DNA from: Archangium gephyra
GTDB lineage: Bacteria > Myxococcota > Myxococcia > Myxococcales > Myxococcaceae
Assembly (NCBI GenBank): GCA_003243425.1
Contig: QFQP01000002.1
Coordinates: 459,649-523,648 of the forward strand
Direction of reading: 5' to 3'
Length of the DNA: 64,000 nucleotides
How positions within the stretch are numbered: the first letter of the stretch is position 1; each line of letters opens with the position of its first letter. This document shows positions 53,383 to 62,827 of the stretch, in pieces. Made by a program: the position numbers and the translations under genes. Below the pieces are notes generated by a model. That model saw only the letters and a program-made list of their open reading frames with translations, searched no databases and was not told where the DNA came from.

Positions 53383-56099
53383 TTGAGCTTGCGCTTCCAC
53401 TCGTTGATGGCGTTGAGCGCCTCGAGCGGGCTAGAGGTGTCGACGCTGAACGACTCCAGCGCCGCCAGCACCTGCTGCTGCGCGCTCGACGGCGCCGCCT
53501 TCTTCGGGGCCGAGAACAACCCCAGTTGCGAATCGTCGACCACCGGCGCGGGCGCGGCCTTCTCCTTCTCGGTGCCCGTGGCGCGCTTCGCCAGCCGCGG
53601 GCGGCCACTCTCGTCGAACTCACCGGCCTCGAGGTTCTTGAGCAGCTCCCGGGCGCGCGCCAGCACTTCAGGCGGCAACCCGGCGAGCTTCGCCACCTCG
53701 ATGCCGTAGCTGCGGCTCGCGGCGCCCGACACCAGCTTGCGGAGGAAGATCACCTTCCCCTGCTGCTCACGCACCGCGATGGAGCAGTTCTTCACGCGGG
53801 GCTTCTCGCGCGCGAGGTCGGTGAGCTCGTGGTAGTGCGTGGCGAACAACGTGCGCGCGCCGATGCGGTCGTGCAGGTGCTCCGCCACCGCCCAGGCGAT
53901 CGACAGCCCATCGAAGGTGCTGGTGCCACGGCCGATCTCGTCGAGCACCACCAGGCTCTTGCGCGTGGCGTGGTGGAGGATGTTCGCCGTCTCGGTCATC
54001 TCGACCATGAACGTCGACTGGCCGCGCGCCAGGTTGTCTGACGCGCCGACGCGGGTGAACACGCGGTCGCACAGCCCGATGCGTGCCTTCTTCGCGGCCA
54101 CGAAACAGCCGGCCTGCGCCATCACCGCGGCGATCGCCACCTGCCGCATCACCGTCGACTTACCGGCCATGTTGGGGCCGGTGATGATCAGCACCTGCGC
54201 GTCTTCGCGGTCGACCTTCACGTCGTTGGGAATGAACGAGTCACCGCCCAGCGCCTTCTCGACCACCGGGTGCCGCCCGCCCTCCAGCTCGAGCACCTGC
54301 GAGTCGTCGATCACCGGGCGCACGTAGCCGTTCTCTGACGACACGCGCGCGAACGACACCAGCGCGTCCAACGTCGCCACCGCGTCGGCCGCGGCGCGCA
54401 GCTGACCCGCGCGCGCCACCACCACGGCCCGCAGCTCCTCGAACAACCGCTGCTCGAGCGCGATGCGCTTCTCGTCGGCGGTCAACACCTTCTCTTCGTA
54501 GGTCTTGAGCTCTTCGGTGACGTAGCGCTCGCCGTTGGCGGTGGTCTGCTTGCGAATCCACTCCCTGGGCACGTGCGCGAGGTTCGCCTTCGTGACCTCC
54601 AGGTAGTACCCGAACACCTTGTTGTAGCGGACCTTGAGCGAGCTGATGCCGGTGCGCTCGCGCTCGCGCAGCTCGAGCTTGAGCAGGTAGTCCTTCCCGC
54701 TCGTCGACAGGTCGATGAGGGTGTCGAGCTCGGCGTGGTAGCCCTTCTTGATGAAGCCGCCGTCGGCCTGCACCGCCGGGGGCTCCTCCACCAGCGCGCG
54801 GCTCAGCGTTCCGCACAGCTCGCCCAGGTTCACGTGCATCAACGGGCCGATGAGCGCCTTGAGCAGCTGAGAATTCAACTGCCCCAGGGCCTGCGCCAGG
54901 CGCGGCATGGCCGACAGCGAGCGACACAGCGACTCGAGATCGCGCGGCCCGCCCGACGCCAGCGAGAGCCGGCCACACAACCGCTCGACGTCGGCGATCT
55001 CCTTCAACGTGGCCAGCAGGCCTTCACGCAGCGCCGCGCGCTCGAGCAGCTCACCCACCGCGTCGTGGCGCAGCCCGATGGCGGCGGCGTCGGCCAGCGG
55101 CGCCGTCAGCCACCGCGCCAGCTTTCGCGCCCCGGGAGACGTCGCCGTGCGGTCCAACACGCCGAGCAACGAGCCCGAGCGCTGACCGTCTTTGAGCGTC
55201 TTCACCAGCTCGAGGTTGGCGCGCGTGGCCTCGTCGATGACCAGCGCCCCGCCGCGGCGCTGCAGGCTGATGCGATCGACGTGACCGCCGCCGCTCTTCT
55301 GCGTCTCCTTGAGGTACCGCAGCGCCGCGCCCGCCGCGCCGAGCGACGCGCCCCCGCCTTCGAGGCCGAAGCCCTCCAGCGTCTGCACGCCCAGGTGGGT
55401 CTGCAGCAGCGCCTTGCCGCGCTTGAGGTCGAACGCGTCGGCGCCGAGCAACGCCAGCGCCGGTCTCCGCGCGAAGCCGCGCAGCAGGTTCTCGACGATG
55501 GGCTCGGAGCCCTCGGGCACCAGCACCTCCCGCGGGCTCACCGCGCCCAGCTCGTCGGCGATCACCTCGGGCGCCCCCGGCTGCAGCGCGATGAACTCAC
55601 CGGTCGACGCGTCGATCAGCGCCGCGCCCCACGGCGTCTCGGCGTCGTCTGACGGCAGCACGGCGGCCAGGAAGTTGTTCTCGCGCGCCTCCAGCACGTC
55701 GTCGTCGAGCACCATGCCCGGCGTGATGATGCGCACCACGTCACGGCGAACGATGCCCTTACCCGCGGGCGTCAGCTGCTCGCAGATGGCGACCTTCTCG
55801 CCCACGCTGATCAGCTTCGCGACGTGCCTGCGCACCGCGTGGTACGGCACGCCACACATGGGAATGCGCTCGGCGCCCTTGGCGCGCGAGGTGAGCGTGA
55901 TCTGCAGCACCTCGGCGGCCTTCACCGCGTCGTCGAAGAACAGCTCGTAGAAGTCTCCGAGGCGGAAGAAGAGCAGCGCCTGCGGGTGCGCCGCCTTCAC
56001 TTCCAGGTACTGCTTCATCATCGGCGTCAGGTTCGACGCGTCGACGATCTCGGGAGGCGGTGTCTCAGGAGCGGCCGTCACCCCCGGGGCCTCTAGCAC
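53379..56099 (-). CDS. mutS: DNA mismatch repair protein MutS
   Basis: A 906-residue mismatch-recognition ATPase. The N-terminal domain has the mismatch-binding [15 protein letters not shown] (F-x-E type). The connector, core and clamp domains follow. The ATPase domain has Walker [16 protein letters not shown], Walker [25 protein letters not shown] and the conserved FATHYHEL. The length is typical for bacterial MutS. It starts with GTG 56099 overlapping the rmuC stop. It repairs replication errors with MutL. Confidence 0.97.
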   Translation of the reverse strand: MLEAPGVTAAPETPPPEIVDASNLTPMMKQYLEVKAAHPQALLFFRLGDFYELFFDDAVKAAEVLQITLTSRAKGAERIPMCGVPYHAVRRHVAKLISVGEKVAICEQLTPAGKGIVRRDVVRIITPGMVLDDDVLEARENNFLAAVLPSDDAETPWGAALIDASTGEFIALQPGAPEVIADELGAVSPREVLVPEGSEPIVENLLRGFARRPALALLGADAFDLKRGKALLQTHLGVQTLEGFGLEGGGASLGAAGAALRYLKETQKSGGGHVDRISLQRRGGALVIDEATRANLELVKTLKDGQRSGSLLGVLDRTATSPGARKLARWLTAPLADAAAIGLRHDAVGELLERAALREGLLATLKEIADVERLCGRLSLASGGPRDLESLCRSLSAMPRLAQALGQLNSQLLKALIGPLMHVNLGELCGTLSRALVEEPPAVQADGGFIKKGYHAELDTLIDLSTSGKDYLLKLELRERERTGISSLKVRYNKVFGYYLEVTKANLAHVPREWIRKQTTANGERYVTEELKTYEEKVLTADEKRIALEQRLFEELRAVVVARAGQLRAAADAVATLDALVSFARVSSENGYVRPVIDDSQVLELEGGRHPVVEKALGGDSFIPNDVKVDREDAQVLIITGPNMAGKSTVMRQVAIAAVMAQAGCFVAAKKARIGLCDRVFTRVGASDNLARGQSTFMVEMTETANILHHATRKSLVVLDEIGRGTSTFDGLSIAWAVAEHLHDRIGARTLFATHYHELTDLAREKPRVKNCSIAVREQQGKVIFLRKLVSGAASRSYGIEVAKLAGLPPEVLARARELLKNLEAGEFDESGRPRLAKRATGTEKEKAAPAPVVDDSQLGLFSAPKKAAPSSAQQQVLAALESFSVDTSSPLEALNAINEWKRKLK

Positions 56100-57730
56100 G
56101 GCTGATCACCACCAGAATCGAGGAGCAGCTGCTGCTGATCATCGGTCGGCAGTTTCTTCCTCGGCGGTGACGACTTCGGAGCCGGCAACGGCTCCACCTC
56201 GTACGACTTCTCCAACTGCGCCAGCTGATCAGCCTTCGCCACCCGCGCCCCCAGTTCGTGAACCCGCTTCGCCAGGCTCAACGCACTCCCCTTGCCACCC
56301 AACCTTCGCTTCGCATCGTCGAACGAGTCACCGGCCTGCCGCAGCCGCTGCCCCACCGCGTCGAACGAGGTCATGGCCGCCGACAGCTTGTCGACCATCT
56401 TCCCGGCGTCGGCGGCGATCTGCTGCGCGTTCAACGTCTGCCGCTCGCTGCGCCACACGTGATGCACCATCTGCAGCGTGGTCAGCAGCGTGGTGGGGCT
56501 GACGATCACCACGTTCTGCCGCAGCGACTCCTCCAACAGCTCCGGCGCCCGCGACAGCGCCGCGTGGAACGCCGCCTCGTTGGGCACGAAGAGGAACACG
56601 AAGTCGACGGTCTTCGACTTCGTCACCAGCCGATAGTCCTTCGCTGACAACAGCTTCACGTGCGTGCGCAGCGAGTGCACGTGCGCGGCGAGATCGTCTT
56701 CGCGCTCTTCGTCGCTCTGCGCCTTCGACGAGGCGATGAACGCCTGCAGCGAGCACTTCGAGTCGACGATGATCACCCGATCGCCGGGCAGGTACACGAG
56801 CGCGTCAGGCCGCCGCCGCCGCCCGTCTTCCCCGACCGAATCGACCTGCAGGTCGTACTCGCGCCCCTCGGTGAGCCCGACGGTCTCGAGCAGCCGCTCC
56901 AGCACCAGCTCGCCCCACTCACCCTGCGCGCGCGCCTCGCCGGTCAGCGCCTTCGACAAGGCCTGCGCGTCGGCGTGCAGCCGGCCCTGCGCTTCGGCCA
57001 GCCCCTTGAGGTGCGCGTACAGCGTGGCGCGGTCGCGGTTGTCCTGGTCCCACGTCTGCTGCACCTTCTCTTCGAAGGTCTTCAACTTCTCGCGCACCGG
57101 CCCCAGCAGCCCTTCGATGCCCTTCTCGGACTGGGCCATCTTCTCGTCGAGCAGCCGCTTCGAGAGCGACTCGAACTCGAGCTTCATCTCACCGCGCGTC
57201 TTCTCGATGTCGGTGGCGCGCACCCGCTCCGACTCCAGCGACGCCTCGGCGCGCGCGAGCGCTTCACTCAACGCCGCCACGCGGTTGCGCAGCGCCTCGA
57301 CGTGCGAGTCCCGCTCGGCCAGCTCCGCTTCCAGCTCGGTGACGCGGGCCGCCGAAGCCCCGAGCCGCGCCACCTGCGCCTCGGCCTGCCGCAACGCCGC
57401 CTGCGTCTCCTGCAGCTGCGCCGCGTCGGCCGCCGCACAGTCCTGCAACTCGTCGACGCGCTGACGGAGCAGCCGGCCTTCGGCCTCGACGCGCGCGAAC
57501 TCGGAGCGTGTGGTGGTCATCACGCCGGTCAGCTGCTGCACCTCGACGCGCTGTTCCCGCAGCTCGTGTTCGACACGCGAAACCGCGAGGTCCTTCGCCG
57601 TGAGCGCCGCCTTCGCCGCCGCCAGCTCGAGCTCCACGGCGCGCGAAGACGCATCGGAACTCCGACGGGCCACCAGCCACCCGACGATTCCCCCCAGCAA
57701 CAGCGCAAGTGCAGCCAGTGCGATCCCCAT
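56093..57730 (-). CDS. rmuC: DNA recombination protein RmuC
   Basis: A 545-residue protein with one N-terminal transmembrane helix ([17 protein letters not shown]), a long coiled coil (residues about 30-210) and the C-terminal RmuC domain: [55 protein letters not shown] and [47 protein letters not shown]. The VIIVDSK motif is the proposed nuclease-like core. It limits recombination at inverted repeats in E. coli. It is co-transcribed with mutS. Confidence 0.95.
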   Translation of the reverse strand: MGIALAALALLLGGIVGWLVARRSSDASSRAVELELAAAKAALTAKDLAVSRVEHELREQRVEVQQLTGVMTTTRSEFARVEAEGRLLRQRVDELQDCAAADAAQLQETQAALRQAEAQVARLGASAARVTELEAELAERDSHVEALRNRVAALSEALARAEASLESERVRATDIEKTRGEMKLEFESLSKRLLDEKMAQSEKGIEGLLGPVREKLKTFEEKVQQTWDQDNRDRATLYAHLKGLAEAQGRLHADAQALSKALTGEARAQGEWGELVLERLLETVGLTEGREYDLQVDSVGEDGRRRRPDALVYLPGDRVIIVDSKCSLQAFIASSKAQSDEEREDDLAAHVHSLRTHVKLLSAKDYRLVTKSKTVDFVFLFVPNEAAFHAALSRAPELLEESLRQNVVIVSPTTLLTTLQMVHHVWRSERQTLNAQQIAADAGKMVDKLSAAMTSFDAVGQRLRQAGDSFDDAKRRLGGKGSALSLAKRVHELGARVAKADQLAQLEKSYEVEPLPAPKSSPPRKKLPTDDQQQLLLDSGGDQPC

Positions 57731-57797
57731 CGTGCGCCTCCTGTATCAGACGGCACCGACAAGTGACTCGAACTCCGAGCGATTCCGCCCGGTTACT

Positions 57798-58610
57798 TCA
57801 TTCCAGCGACCGAATGCGCACGCGCCGGAAGTCGATCTCGCCGCCCTCCGACTGCAGCTGCAGCCGCCCCCGACGGAGCGGCACCGGCCCCTGCCCCGGC
57901 ATGGTGAGCACGAAGTCGGAGATGACCGCGGTCTTCACGCCGTTGAGCCAGTGTGTCGCCCCGCCGTCGCGCACCTCGACACGCACGTCGTTCCACCCCG
58001 CGCGCTCCTGGCCCGGCGCCGTCGACACCCTGGTGAACGAGATCGGCCCGAGGTTGGGCGCCGTGCCGGTCGACGTTCCTGCGATCTGGAACTCCATCGA
58101 GACCAGAAAGCCACCAGTACCGATGGGGTCGACCAGCGCCGGCCCGCCCGCGTTCACCGCGCCGTACGGCCCGACCGACACGTACATCAGCCCGCTGTCG
58201 AGGAAGTTGAGCGGCGGCCAGGTGCGCGTGCCCCAGTGGTACTGAAGCTCGAGCTCGAAATCGCCGAACTCCTGGTCAGAGATGAGCGCGCCGAAGACCT
58301 GACCGGTGACGTGAATCGTCGGCTCACCGTCGCGTGCACCGACCGAAAAGACGCCGTACGGATCATTGTCGAGGCCGATGACCTGCTCGTTGGCCTGCGG
58401 GTTCGACGACGGCTTCCCCATCCACGAATGCCAACCGGAGAGATCGGTGCCGTTGAACAACGCCACCCAGCCACCGGCGTCGGGCACGCCCGCGTCGCTC
58501 AGCCCGCCATCGATGCCCGCATCAGCCGCTCCAGCTCCGGCGTCAGGCATCACCGCCGGAGGACATGCGGCCAGACCGAAGCTGAGCAACCCCGGGAGCA
58601 CGTGGCGCAT
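57798..58610 (-). CDS. DUF1080 (3-keto-disaccharide hydrolase / concanavalin-like) lipoprotein
   Basis: A 270-residue lipoprotein with the signal ending SFGLAAC and a following Asp/Ala/Gly-rich spacer (PDAGAGAADAGIDGGLSDAG). The DUF1080 domain starts WVALFNGTDLSGWHSW and continues FGALISDQEFGDFELELQYHWG and GGFLVSMEFQIAG, ending RLQLQSEGGEIDFRRVRIRSLE. DUF1080 proteins have a concanavalin-like beta-sandwich and bind or hydrolyse sugars; some cleave 3-keto glycosides. The activity is inferred from the family. Confidence 0.85.
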   Translation of the reverse strand: MRHVLPGLLSFGLAACPPAVMPDAGAGAADAGIDGGLSDAGVPDAGGWVALFNGTDLSGWHSWMGKPSSNPQANEQVIGLDNDPYGVFSVGARDGEPTIHVTGQVFGALISDQEFGDFELELQYHWGTRTWPPLNFLDSGLMYVSVGPYGAVNAGGPALVDPIGTGGFLVSMEFQIAGTSTGTAPNLGPISFTRVSTAPGQERAGWNDVRVEVRDGGATHWLNGVKTAVISDFVLTMPGQGPVPLRRGRLQLQSEGGEIDFRRVRIRSLE

Positions 58611-58709
58611 GCGCGCGACTGTCGAGCCGCCGGCCGTACGACGTCAACGCGTACGACATCGAGGTCGCGCGGAACCCGAATGGGTCCCTGCTGTCAGCGA
58701 AGAACACCG

Positions 58710-58715
58710 AGGAGG
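58710..58715 (+). promoter_or_regulatory. Strong Shine-Dalgarno deciding a TTG start
   Basis: AGGAGG ends seven bases before the TTG at 58723. No ATG or GTG with a comparable site is present in this frame upstream of the lipobox, so it fixes the start of the small lipoprotein gene. Confidence 0.7.
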
Positions 58716-58722
58716 TGAAGCG

Positions 58723-59298
58723 TTGAATCTGTTGCTCGCATTCACAGTGATGGGCTGCATCGATGTCGGGACAATCTCGAAAGCAGCCGCCTCGCTGGAT
58801 ATCGATGGCGACGGAGTGAAGGACCTCCACGACAACTGCGTGCACATCGCCAATCCGCGCCAGACCGACGCTGACAGGGACGGTTGGGGTGACGAATGCG
58901 ATCCCGGCTCCCGGAGGGCCAGGCTCGCAGTGACAGGTTCATCGAACCGACAGCCAATCGCCGTGACCGACGTGCAAACCATCACCATCACTGTCCGCAA
59001 CCGGGGCAACGCACCCGCCCGCCACACCAGGCTCCGCTACGACCTTCCCGAGGGCCTGGTGCTGCGCTCGATTTCGCCCAGCGATGGCACGTGCAGAACG
59101 AGGAGCAACCGAACAGTGTGCTCACTGGGAACGGTAGAGCCCCGCGCCTCGGTGTCGATCGTCGTCGACGTGCAGTCGGAGACGCTGGGGGTCTTCTCCA
59201 ACGTCTTCTCGGTGCGCAGCGGGTGGACCTCGAAGAATCAGTCGGTCGCGTTGCGAAGCACGTTCACCTGCAGCGGCCCGAGGAAGTGCCCCGAATGA
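58723..59298 (+). CDS. Small lipoprotein with thrombospondin-type-3 Ca-binding repeat and DUF11-like domain
   Basis: A 191-residue protein. The TTG start gives a very short signal (NLLLAFTVMGC, Cys at residue 12) with no positive charge at the N-terminus. Residues about 25-65 form a TSP3-like calcium-binding segment (DIDGDGVKDLHDNCVHIANPRQTDADRDGWGDECD). Residues about 80-175 are a beta-sandwich of the DUF11/CARDB type (VQTITITVRNRGNAPARHTRLRYDLPEGLVLRSISPSDGTC...SLGTVEPRASVSIVVDVQ). It is probably exported and cell-surface attached. Its stop abuts the stop of the convergent gene at 59299 without a gap. Confidence 0.68.
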   Translation: MNLLLAFTVMGCIDVGTISKAAASLDIDGDGVKDLHDNCVHIANPRQTDADRDGWGDECDPGSRRARLAVTGSSNRQPIAVTDVQTITITVRNRGNAPARHTRLRYDLPEGLVLRSISPSDGTCRTRSNRTVCSLGTVEPRASVSIVVDVQSETLGVFSNVFSVRSGWTSKNQSVALRSTFTCSGPRKCPE

Positions 59299-60111
59299 TC
59301 ACTGCCCGTTGACGAGCTGCCGGAACAAACCCAGCGCCGTCCCGCCCAGCACCTCGCCCAGCCCGACCTTCTTCCCCGGCACCGCGGGCGGCTCCCAGCT
59401 CGCGGGGATCTGCCCGTCGACGAACAACGACTTCGCGTCGTCGCGCATGAAGTACTTCGAGCCGTCTTCCGCGGTGCGCCCGAAGATCTTCAGCACCGCG
59501 GTCAACTCGGCCTGCTGGGTGATGCGGCCGCGCAGGCCCGGGTCTTCCTTCGCGAACGACTCGGCGGCATCGGCGAGGTCCTTCGCCGTCAACCGCTGCC
59601 CGTCCTTGCTGAAGGACATCAGCTTCTCGAAGCGCTCCGGGTGCACGCCGTTCTGCCGAATGCCGGTGCTGCCGGTGTGATCGAGGTTCGAGCCGTTGAG
59701 CTTGAAGAGGTTGAACGAGCCCTTCACGTCGTCGGTGGCGTCGGCCGCGCTGGTCAGCACCTTCGTCACGAGGCCCCCGGCGCCCAGCTGCCCCAGCGTG
59801 CGCTCCAGGTCGGGGATCTTCACCGTGCCGTCCTTCGCGACCTTCAACATGCCGGCGTTGAAGGCACCCGCGAGCGCGGGGCACGGGATCTTCCTGGCCA
59901 GCTGCACCTTCTCTTCGTTGGTGAACGGGCTCTCGACCTTGTTGGGCGCCACGTACCCGTGCGACGTGCCTTCGAGGTCGGTGGCCGGCGCTGCGCGCGG
60001 AGCCTGGAACCCTTCGACCTTCGGCGCCGCGGGCGTGGGCTGCGACGTCACGCGCTCGGCCGGCGTGGTGGAGCTCGGAGCAACGGAGGGGATCGAGGGC
60101 TGAATCTTCAT
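59299..60111 (-). CDS. Possible heme-thiolate peroxygenase/chloroperoxidase-like protein
   Basis: A 270-residue protein with no signal peptide and a Pro/Thr/Ser-rich N-terminus. The central part reads RKIPCPALAGAFNAGMLKVAKDGTVKIPDLERTLGQLG, similar to the heme-ligand PCP block of the Peroxidase_2 family, and FKLNGSNLDHTGSTGIRQ, which resembles its EHD-x-S block. The later LMSFSKDGQRLTAKDLADAAESFA fits the helices that follow in that family. The similarity is by eye and weak, so a non-enzymatic role is equally possible. It is convergent with the TSP3-repeat gene. Confidence 0.5.
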   Translation of the reverse strand: MKIQPSIPSVAPSSTTPAERVTSQPTPAAPKVEGFQAPRAAPATDLEGTSHGYVAPNKVESPFTNEEKVQLARKIPCPALAGAFNAGMLKVAKDGTVKIPDLERTLGQLGAGGLVTKVLTSAADATDDVKGSFNLFKLNGSNLDHTGSTGIRQNGVHPERFEKLMSFSKDGQRLTAKDLADAAESFAKEDPGLRGRITQQAELTAVLKIFGRTAEDGSKYFMRDDAKSLFVDGQIPASWEPPAVPGKKVGLGEVLGGTALGLFRQLVNGQ

Positions 60112-60232
60112 GGGCCCGCATCTCTAGCAGGATCGTTGCGGGGCCGTCGCTCGGGTCTGCTTCCCGAATTTGCGAACGTCATTCGTGCGATTGAGACCGC
60201 CAGTTCCCCTGCCCGCAGGTACCTTCCGGCGC

Positions 60233-61756
60233 ATGACGCTCTCTCGATGGCTGGTCGTCGGCATGTGCCTGGGTTTCGTGGTGTCGGCCTCATGCGGGCC
60301 TGTCGGACCGGCGACGTGCACGCCGACCTCGTGCCCGACCGGCTGCTGCGACGCTGACGGTGAATGCCAGGCCGGCAACACGCAGCAGGTCTGCGGCACC
60401 AACGGCAACCAGTGTCAGGCGTGCGACTTCGCGCGCACCTGCCAGCTCGGGTTCTGCGCGCCGGGCATGAGCGGCACCGGCGGAGGCGGTGGCAGCGGTG
60501 ACGGCGGCCAGACCGCTCCGCTCTGCACGCGCTTCACCACGGCGACCCAGGCCTTCTTCGCGGGGAAGACGGCCTGCGCGTACCAGCAGGGCTCCACGCC
60601 CGTGAGCGTGGCGCTCGACGACGCGCCGGCCAGCCGCTGCCTGGCGGCGCAGGCCAGCTGCACGGGCGACGCGGTCGCGCTCGAGGCGTGGGTGACGTGT
60701 CTGAGCGGCGCGGCCGTGTGCACCACCGGCAACGAAGCGCTGGCGGTCGGCGCGTACACGCAGTGCGAGCTCACCGCGCGTGCCGCCCTCTCAAGCGCCT
60801 GCCTCGCGGCCTTCACCGAACCCCCCGTCGACGCCGGCACCGGTGGCGGCAGCGGTGCCACGGGAGGCGGCGACGGCTCCACGGGTGGTGGCGCGGCGTC
60901 GGTGGGCGGCGGCGCCGGCGCGACCGGCGGAGGCAGCGCGGCGACCGGTGGCGGGGACGGCTCCACGGGCGGAGGCACGGGCGCGATGGGCGGCGGCGCG
61001 GGCGCCACGGGCGGCGGCACGGCAGTCACCGGCGGCGGCGCGGGCGCCATGGGTGGCGGCACGGCGGTCACCGGCGGCGGCGCAGGCGCCACGGGTGGCG
61101 GCACGGCGGTCACGGGCGGCGGTTCTGGCGCCACGGGTGGCGGCACCGGAGCGACCGGCGGCGGTTCGGGTTCCACGGGAGGCGGCACGGGAGCGACCGG
61201 CGGCGGCTCGGGCGCCACGGGCGGCGGCACGGGCGCGACGGGCGGCGGCACCGGCACGTGCGCGGGCTGTCTGTCGGGCGCGACGTGCGTCACCACGCCC
61301 AGCACCACGGCCTGCGGGAGTAACGGCGCGCAGTGCGTCGCCTGCACCGGCCCCGACACCTGCGTGGCCGGCGCGTGCGGCATCGACCCGACGTCGGTGT
61401 GGCTCGTGCGGCCCACGCGCATGCAGGTGGTCGACCCCGCGTGGGACATCACCTCGCCGGCCGATCTGTACGTCGAGCTGTGGTGCCCTTCGACGGCGAG
61501 CTCCATCACCTTCACGTCGTCGACCGTGCAGGACTCGGACAACGCCGAGTGGGTCACCGGCGGCTGCACCCTGACCGCCGCTCAGTTGCTGACCACGGGC
61601 GTCGACTTCGCGGTGTCTGATCGCGACGCCATCGGCAGCGAAGTGGTGCAGAGCCGCACGCTCATGCGCCCGATGGAGGCGCAGCTGCGCAACGGGCAGT
61701 TCCTCGGCGCCACGTCGACGCTGAGCGTCGCCAACTTCGCGTTCATCAAACAGTGA
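60233..61756 (+). CDS. Gly-rich repeat lipoprotein with Cys-rich ends
   Basis: A 507-residue exported protein with a signal ending SASC (Cys at about 21). A Cys-rich N-terminal segment (CTPTSCPTGCCDADGECQAGN...CGTNGNQCQACD) is followed by a helical part, then by about 20 heptads of the type TGGGxGA/V (60838-61257). A second Cys-rich segment (CAGCLSGATCVTTPSTTACGSNGAQCVACTGPDTCVAGACG) and a 120-residue beta domain finish it. The Gly-rich section acts as a flexible spacer between two folded ends. The function is not known. It ends directly against the stop of the convergent lipoprotein gene. Confidence 0.78.
   Translation: MTLSRWLVVGMCLGFVVSASCGPVGPATCTPTSCPTGCCDADGECQAGNTQQVCGTNGNQCQACDFARTCQLGFCAPGMSGTGGGGGSGDGGQTAPLCTRFTTATQAFFAGKTACAYQQGSTPVSVALDDAPASRCLAAQASCTGDAVALEAWVTCLSGAAVCTTGNEALAVGAYTQCELTARAALSSACLAAFTEPPVDAGTGGGSGATGGGDGSTGGGAASVGGGAGATGGGSAATGGGDGSTGGGTGAMGGGAGATGGGTAVTGGGAGAMGGGTAVTGGGAGATGGGTAVTGGGSGATGGGTGATGGGSGSTGGGTGATGGGSGATGGGTGATGGGTGTCAGCLSGATCVTTPSTTACGSNGAQCVACTGPDTCVAGACGIDPTSVWLVRPTRMQVVDPAWDITSPADLYVELWCPSTASSITFTSSTVQDSDNAEWVTGGCTLTAAQLLTTGVDFAVSDRDAIGSEVVQSRTLMRPMEAQLRNGQFLGATSTLSVANFAFIKQ
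60838..61257 (+). repeat. In-frame 21-bp (7-residue) Gly-rich coding repeats, about 20 units
   Basis: About twenty copies of a heptad with TGGG followed by three variable residues (SGA, DGS, TAV, AGA) make up most of this part of the lipoprotein. Several units are nearly identical, such as TGGGTAV-TGGGAGA, which suggests recent copy-number change. The period is also 21 bp, but the sequence is unrelated to the CAAAAGCA arrays. Confidence 0.8.
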
Positions 61757-62413
61757 CTACAGCCCTTCGACCGACACGTTGATCTTCACGGTCGAGCGAT
61801 CGCAGGTGACGTCCTGCGAGAAATCGAAGCCGACGCGCGGATCTCCTGAGACGACCAGCCACTTGGCGTCGGAGATCACGCGGACCGCCGGGTCGGGGCA
61901 GTCGGCGTTGGGCATCGTCAGCGCGAAGCCCGACGTCACGTTGCCTCCGTTGGCGCAGGTGCCGTCTTCGGTGGTGCCGATCGAGCCCCACAGCTGCGCC
62001 ACGACGCCGCCCGACGTCGGGGAGCCGACGACGAGCTGCAGGTTCGAGCCCGTGGAACCCGAGATGGTCCTGGTGCACTCGCGCGGCGAGAGCGTCACGT
62101 CGGTGACCGCCTGCGTGCCCGAGACGGTGAACGGAAGATCGAACGAGTAGCGCAGCAGCGGCCCGAGGTCGGAGCTGGTCGAGGTGCCGCTGAACGAGCC
62201 CTTCGAGGTGCTCGAGGTGATGACGTTGCCGCCGGGGCGATCGTACGAGCGAGTGGTGACTTCGAGGGTGCCCTGCAGCTTCACGGTCTTCGGGAACGAC
62301 GCGCCGGAGCCACCCCCGGCCCCGGAACCGCCACCCGTGCCGCCGGCTCCACCTGCAGGGCCACACGCGGAGAAGAAGATGCCCACCGCCACGCTCAGCA
62401 ATCGAATCGCCAT
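61757..62413 (-). CDS. Hypothetical lipoprotein
   Basis: A 218-residue protein with the signal ending IFFSAC, then a Gly-rich spacer (GPAGGAGGTGGGSGAGGGSGA). The mature part is Ser/Thr-rich and beta-like (TVKLQGTLEVTTRSYDRPGGNVITSS, ISDAKWLVVSGDPRVGFDFSQDVTCDRSTVKINVSVEGL) with four Cys that could form two disulfides. No family is recognised. The ATG at 62413 begins the signal. A TTTACGTAAA palindrome lies 48 bp upstream. Confidence 0.7.
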   Translation of the reverse strand: MAIRLLSVAVGIFFSACGPAGGAGGTGGGSGAGGGSGASFPKTVKLQGTLEVTTRSYDRPGGNVITSSTSKGSFSGTSTSSDLGPLLRYSFDLPFTVSGTQAVTDVTLSPRECTRTISGSTGSNLQLVVGSPTSGGVVAQLWGSIGTTEDGTCANGGNVTSGFALTMPNADCPDPAVRVISDAKWLVVSGDPRVGFDFSQDVTCDRSTVKINVSVEGL

Positions 62414-62460
62414 GGGTCGGGAGCGTGGCGCGCGCGGCCGGGAATTCAACCGTGGCGGCG

Positions 62461-62470
62461 TTTACGTAAA
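62461..62470. promoter_or_regulatory. Palindrome TTTACGTAAA upstream of lipoprotein gene
   Basis: A 10-bp perfect palindrome that shares TTACGTAA with the inverted repeat at 13137-13157. It is 48 bp upstream of the lipoprotein start and is AT-rich relative to its surroundings, so it may be part of an operator or promoter. The rest of 62414-62607 shows no gene. Confidence 0.35.
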
Positions 62471-62607
62471 TGCAGTCACCGCCAGCGTCGGGAACGAGCT
62501 CGAGCGTGTCTGGGGTGTGTAGCGCTCTCGGTCGTGATGTCGGCGAAGGTGGGCGCCCGTAGTACGACTTTCGCCATTCGTGGCCTCGTAAGTCCTTGAA
62601 GCCACGT

Positions 62608-62827
62608 CAAAAGCACGTGTCCGCATTACAAAAGCAGCCCTCGGAAGACCAAAAGCAGGCCTCTGCAGACCGGAAGCAGCCCTCGGCAGACTGGAAGCAG
62701 GGGTCCGCAAACCCAAAGCAGAGGTCGGCTTTACAAAAGCAGGCCCTGCTGGAGGAGAAGCAGCGCTCCCCGTCACTCCAGCAGGCCACCCCGCTAGAAA
62801 AGCAGGGGTCGGAACGTCAAAAGCTCA
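62608..62827. repeat. 21-bp-periodic degenerate repeat array (10 full units plus a partial)
   Basis: Units start at 62608 and every 21 bp to 62818 (62608, 62629, 62650, 62671, 62692, 62713, 62734, 62755, 62776, 62797, 62818) with no indel. The core on the plus strand is CAAAAGCAG; variants CCAAAGCAG, CGGAAGCAG and GAGAAGCAG occur. The remaining 12 bases vary. The last unit carries the stop codon (62827-62825) of the minus-strand gene at 62825-63556, at offsets 7-9 of the unit, exactly as in the array at 9600. Open frames on both strands are by-products of the period. Together with 62414-62607 it fills a 411-bp stretch without a gene. Confidence 0.85.
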
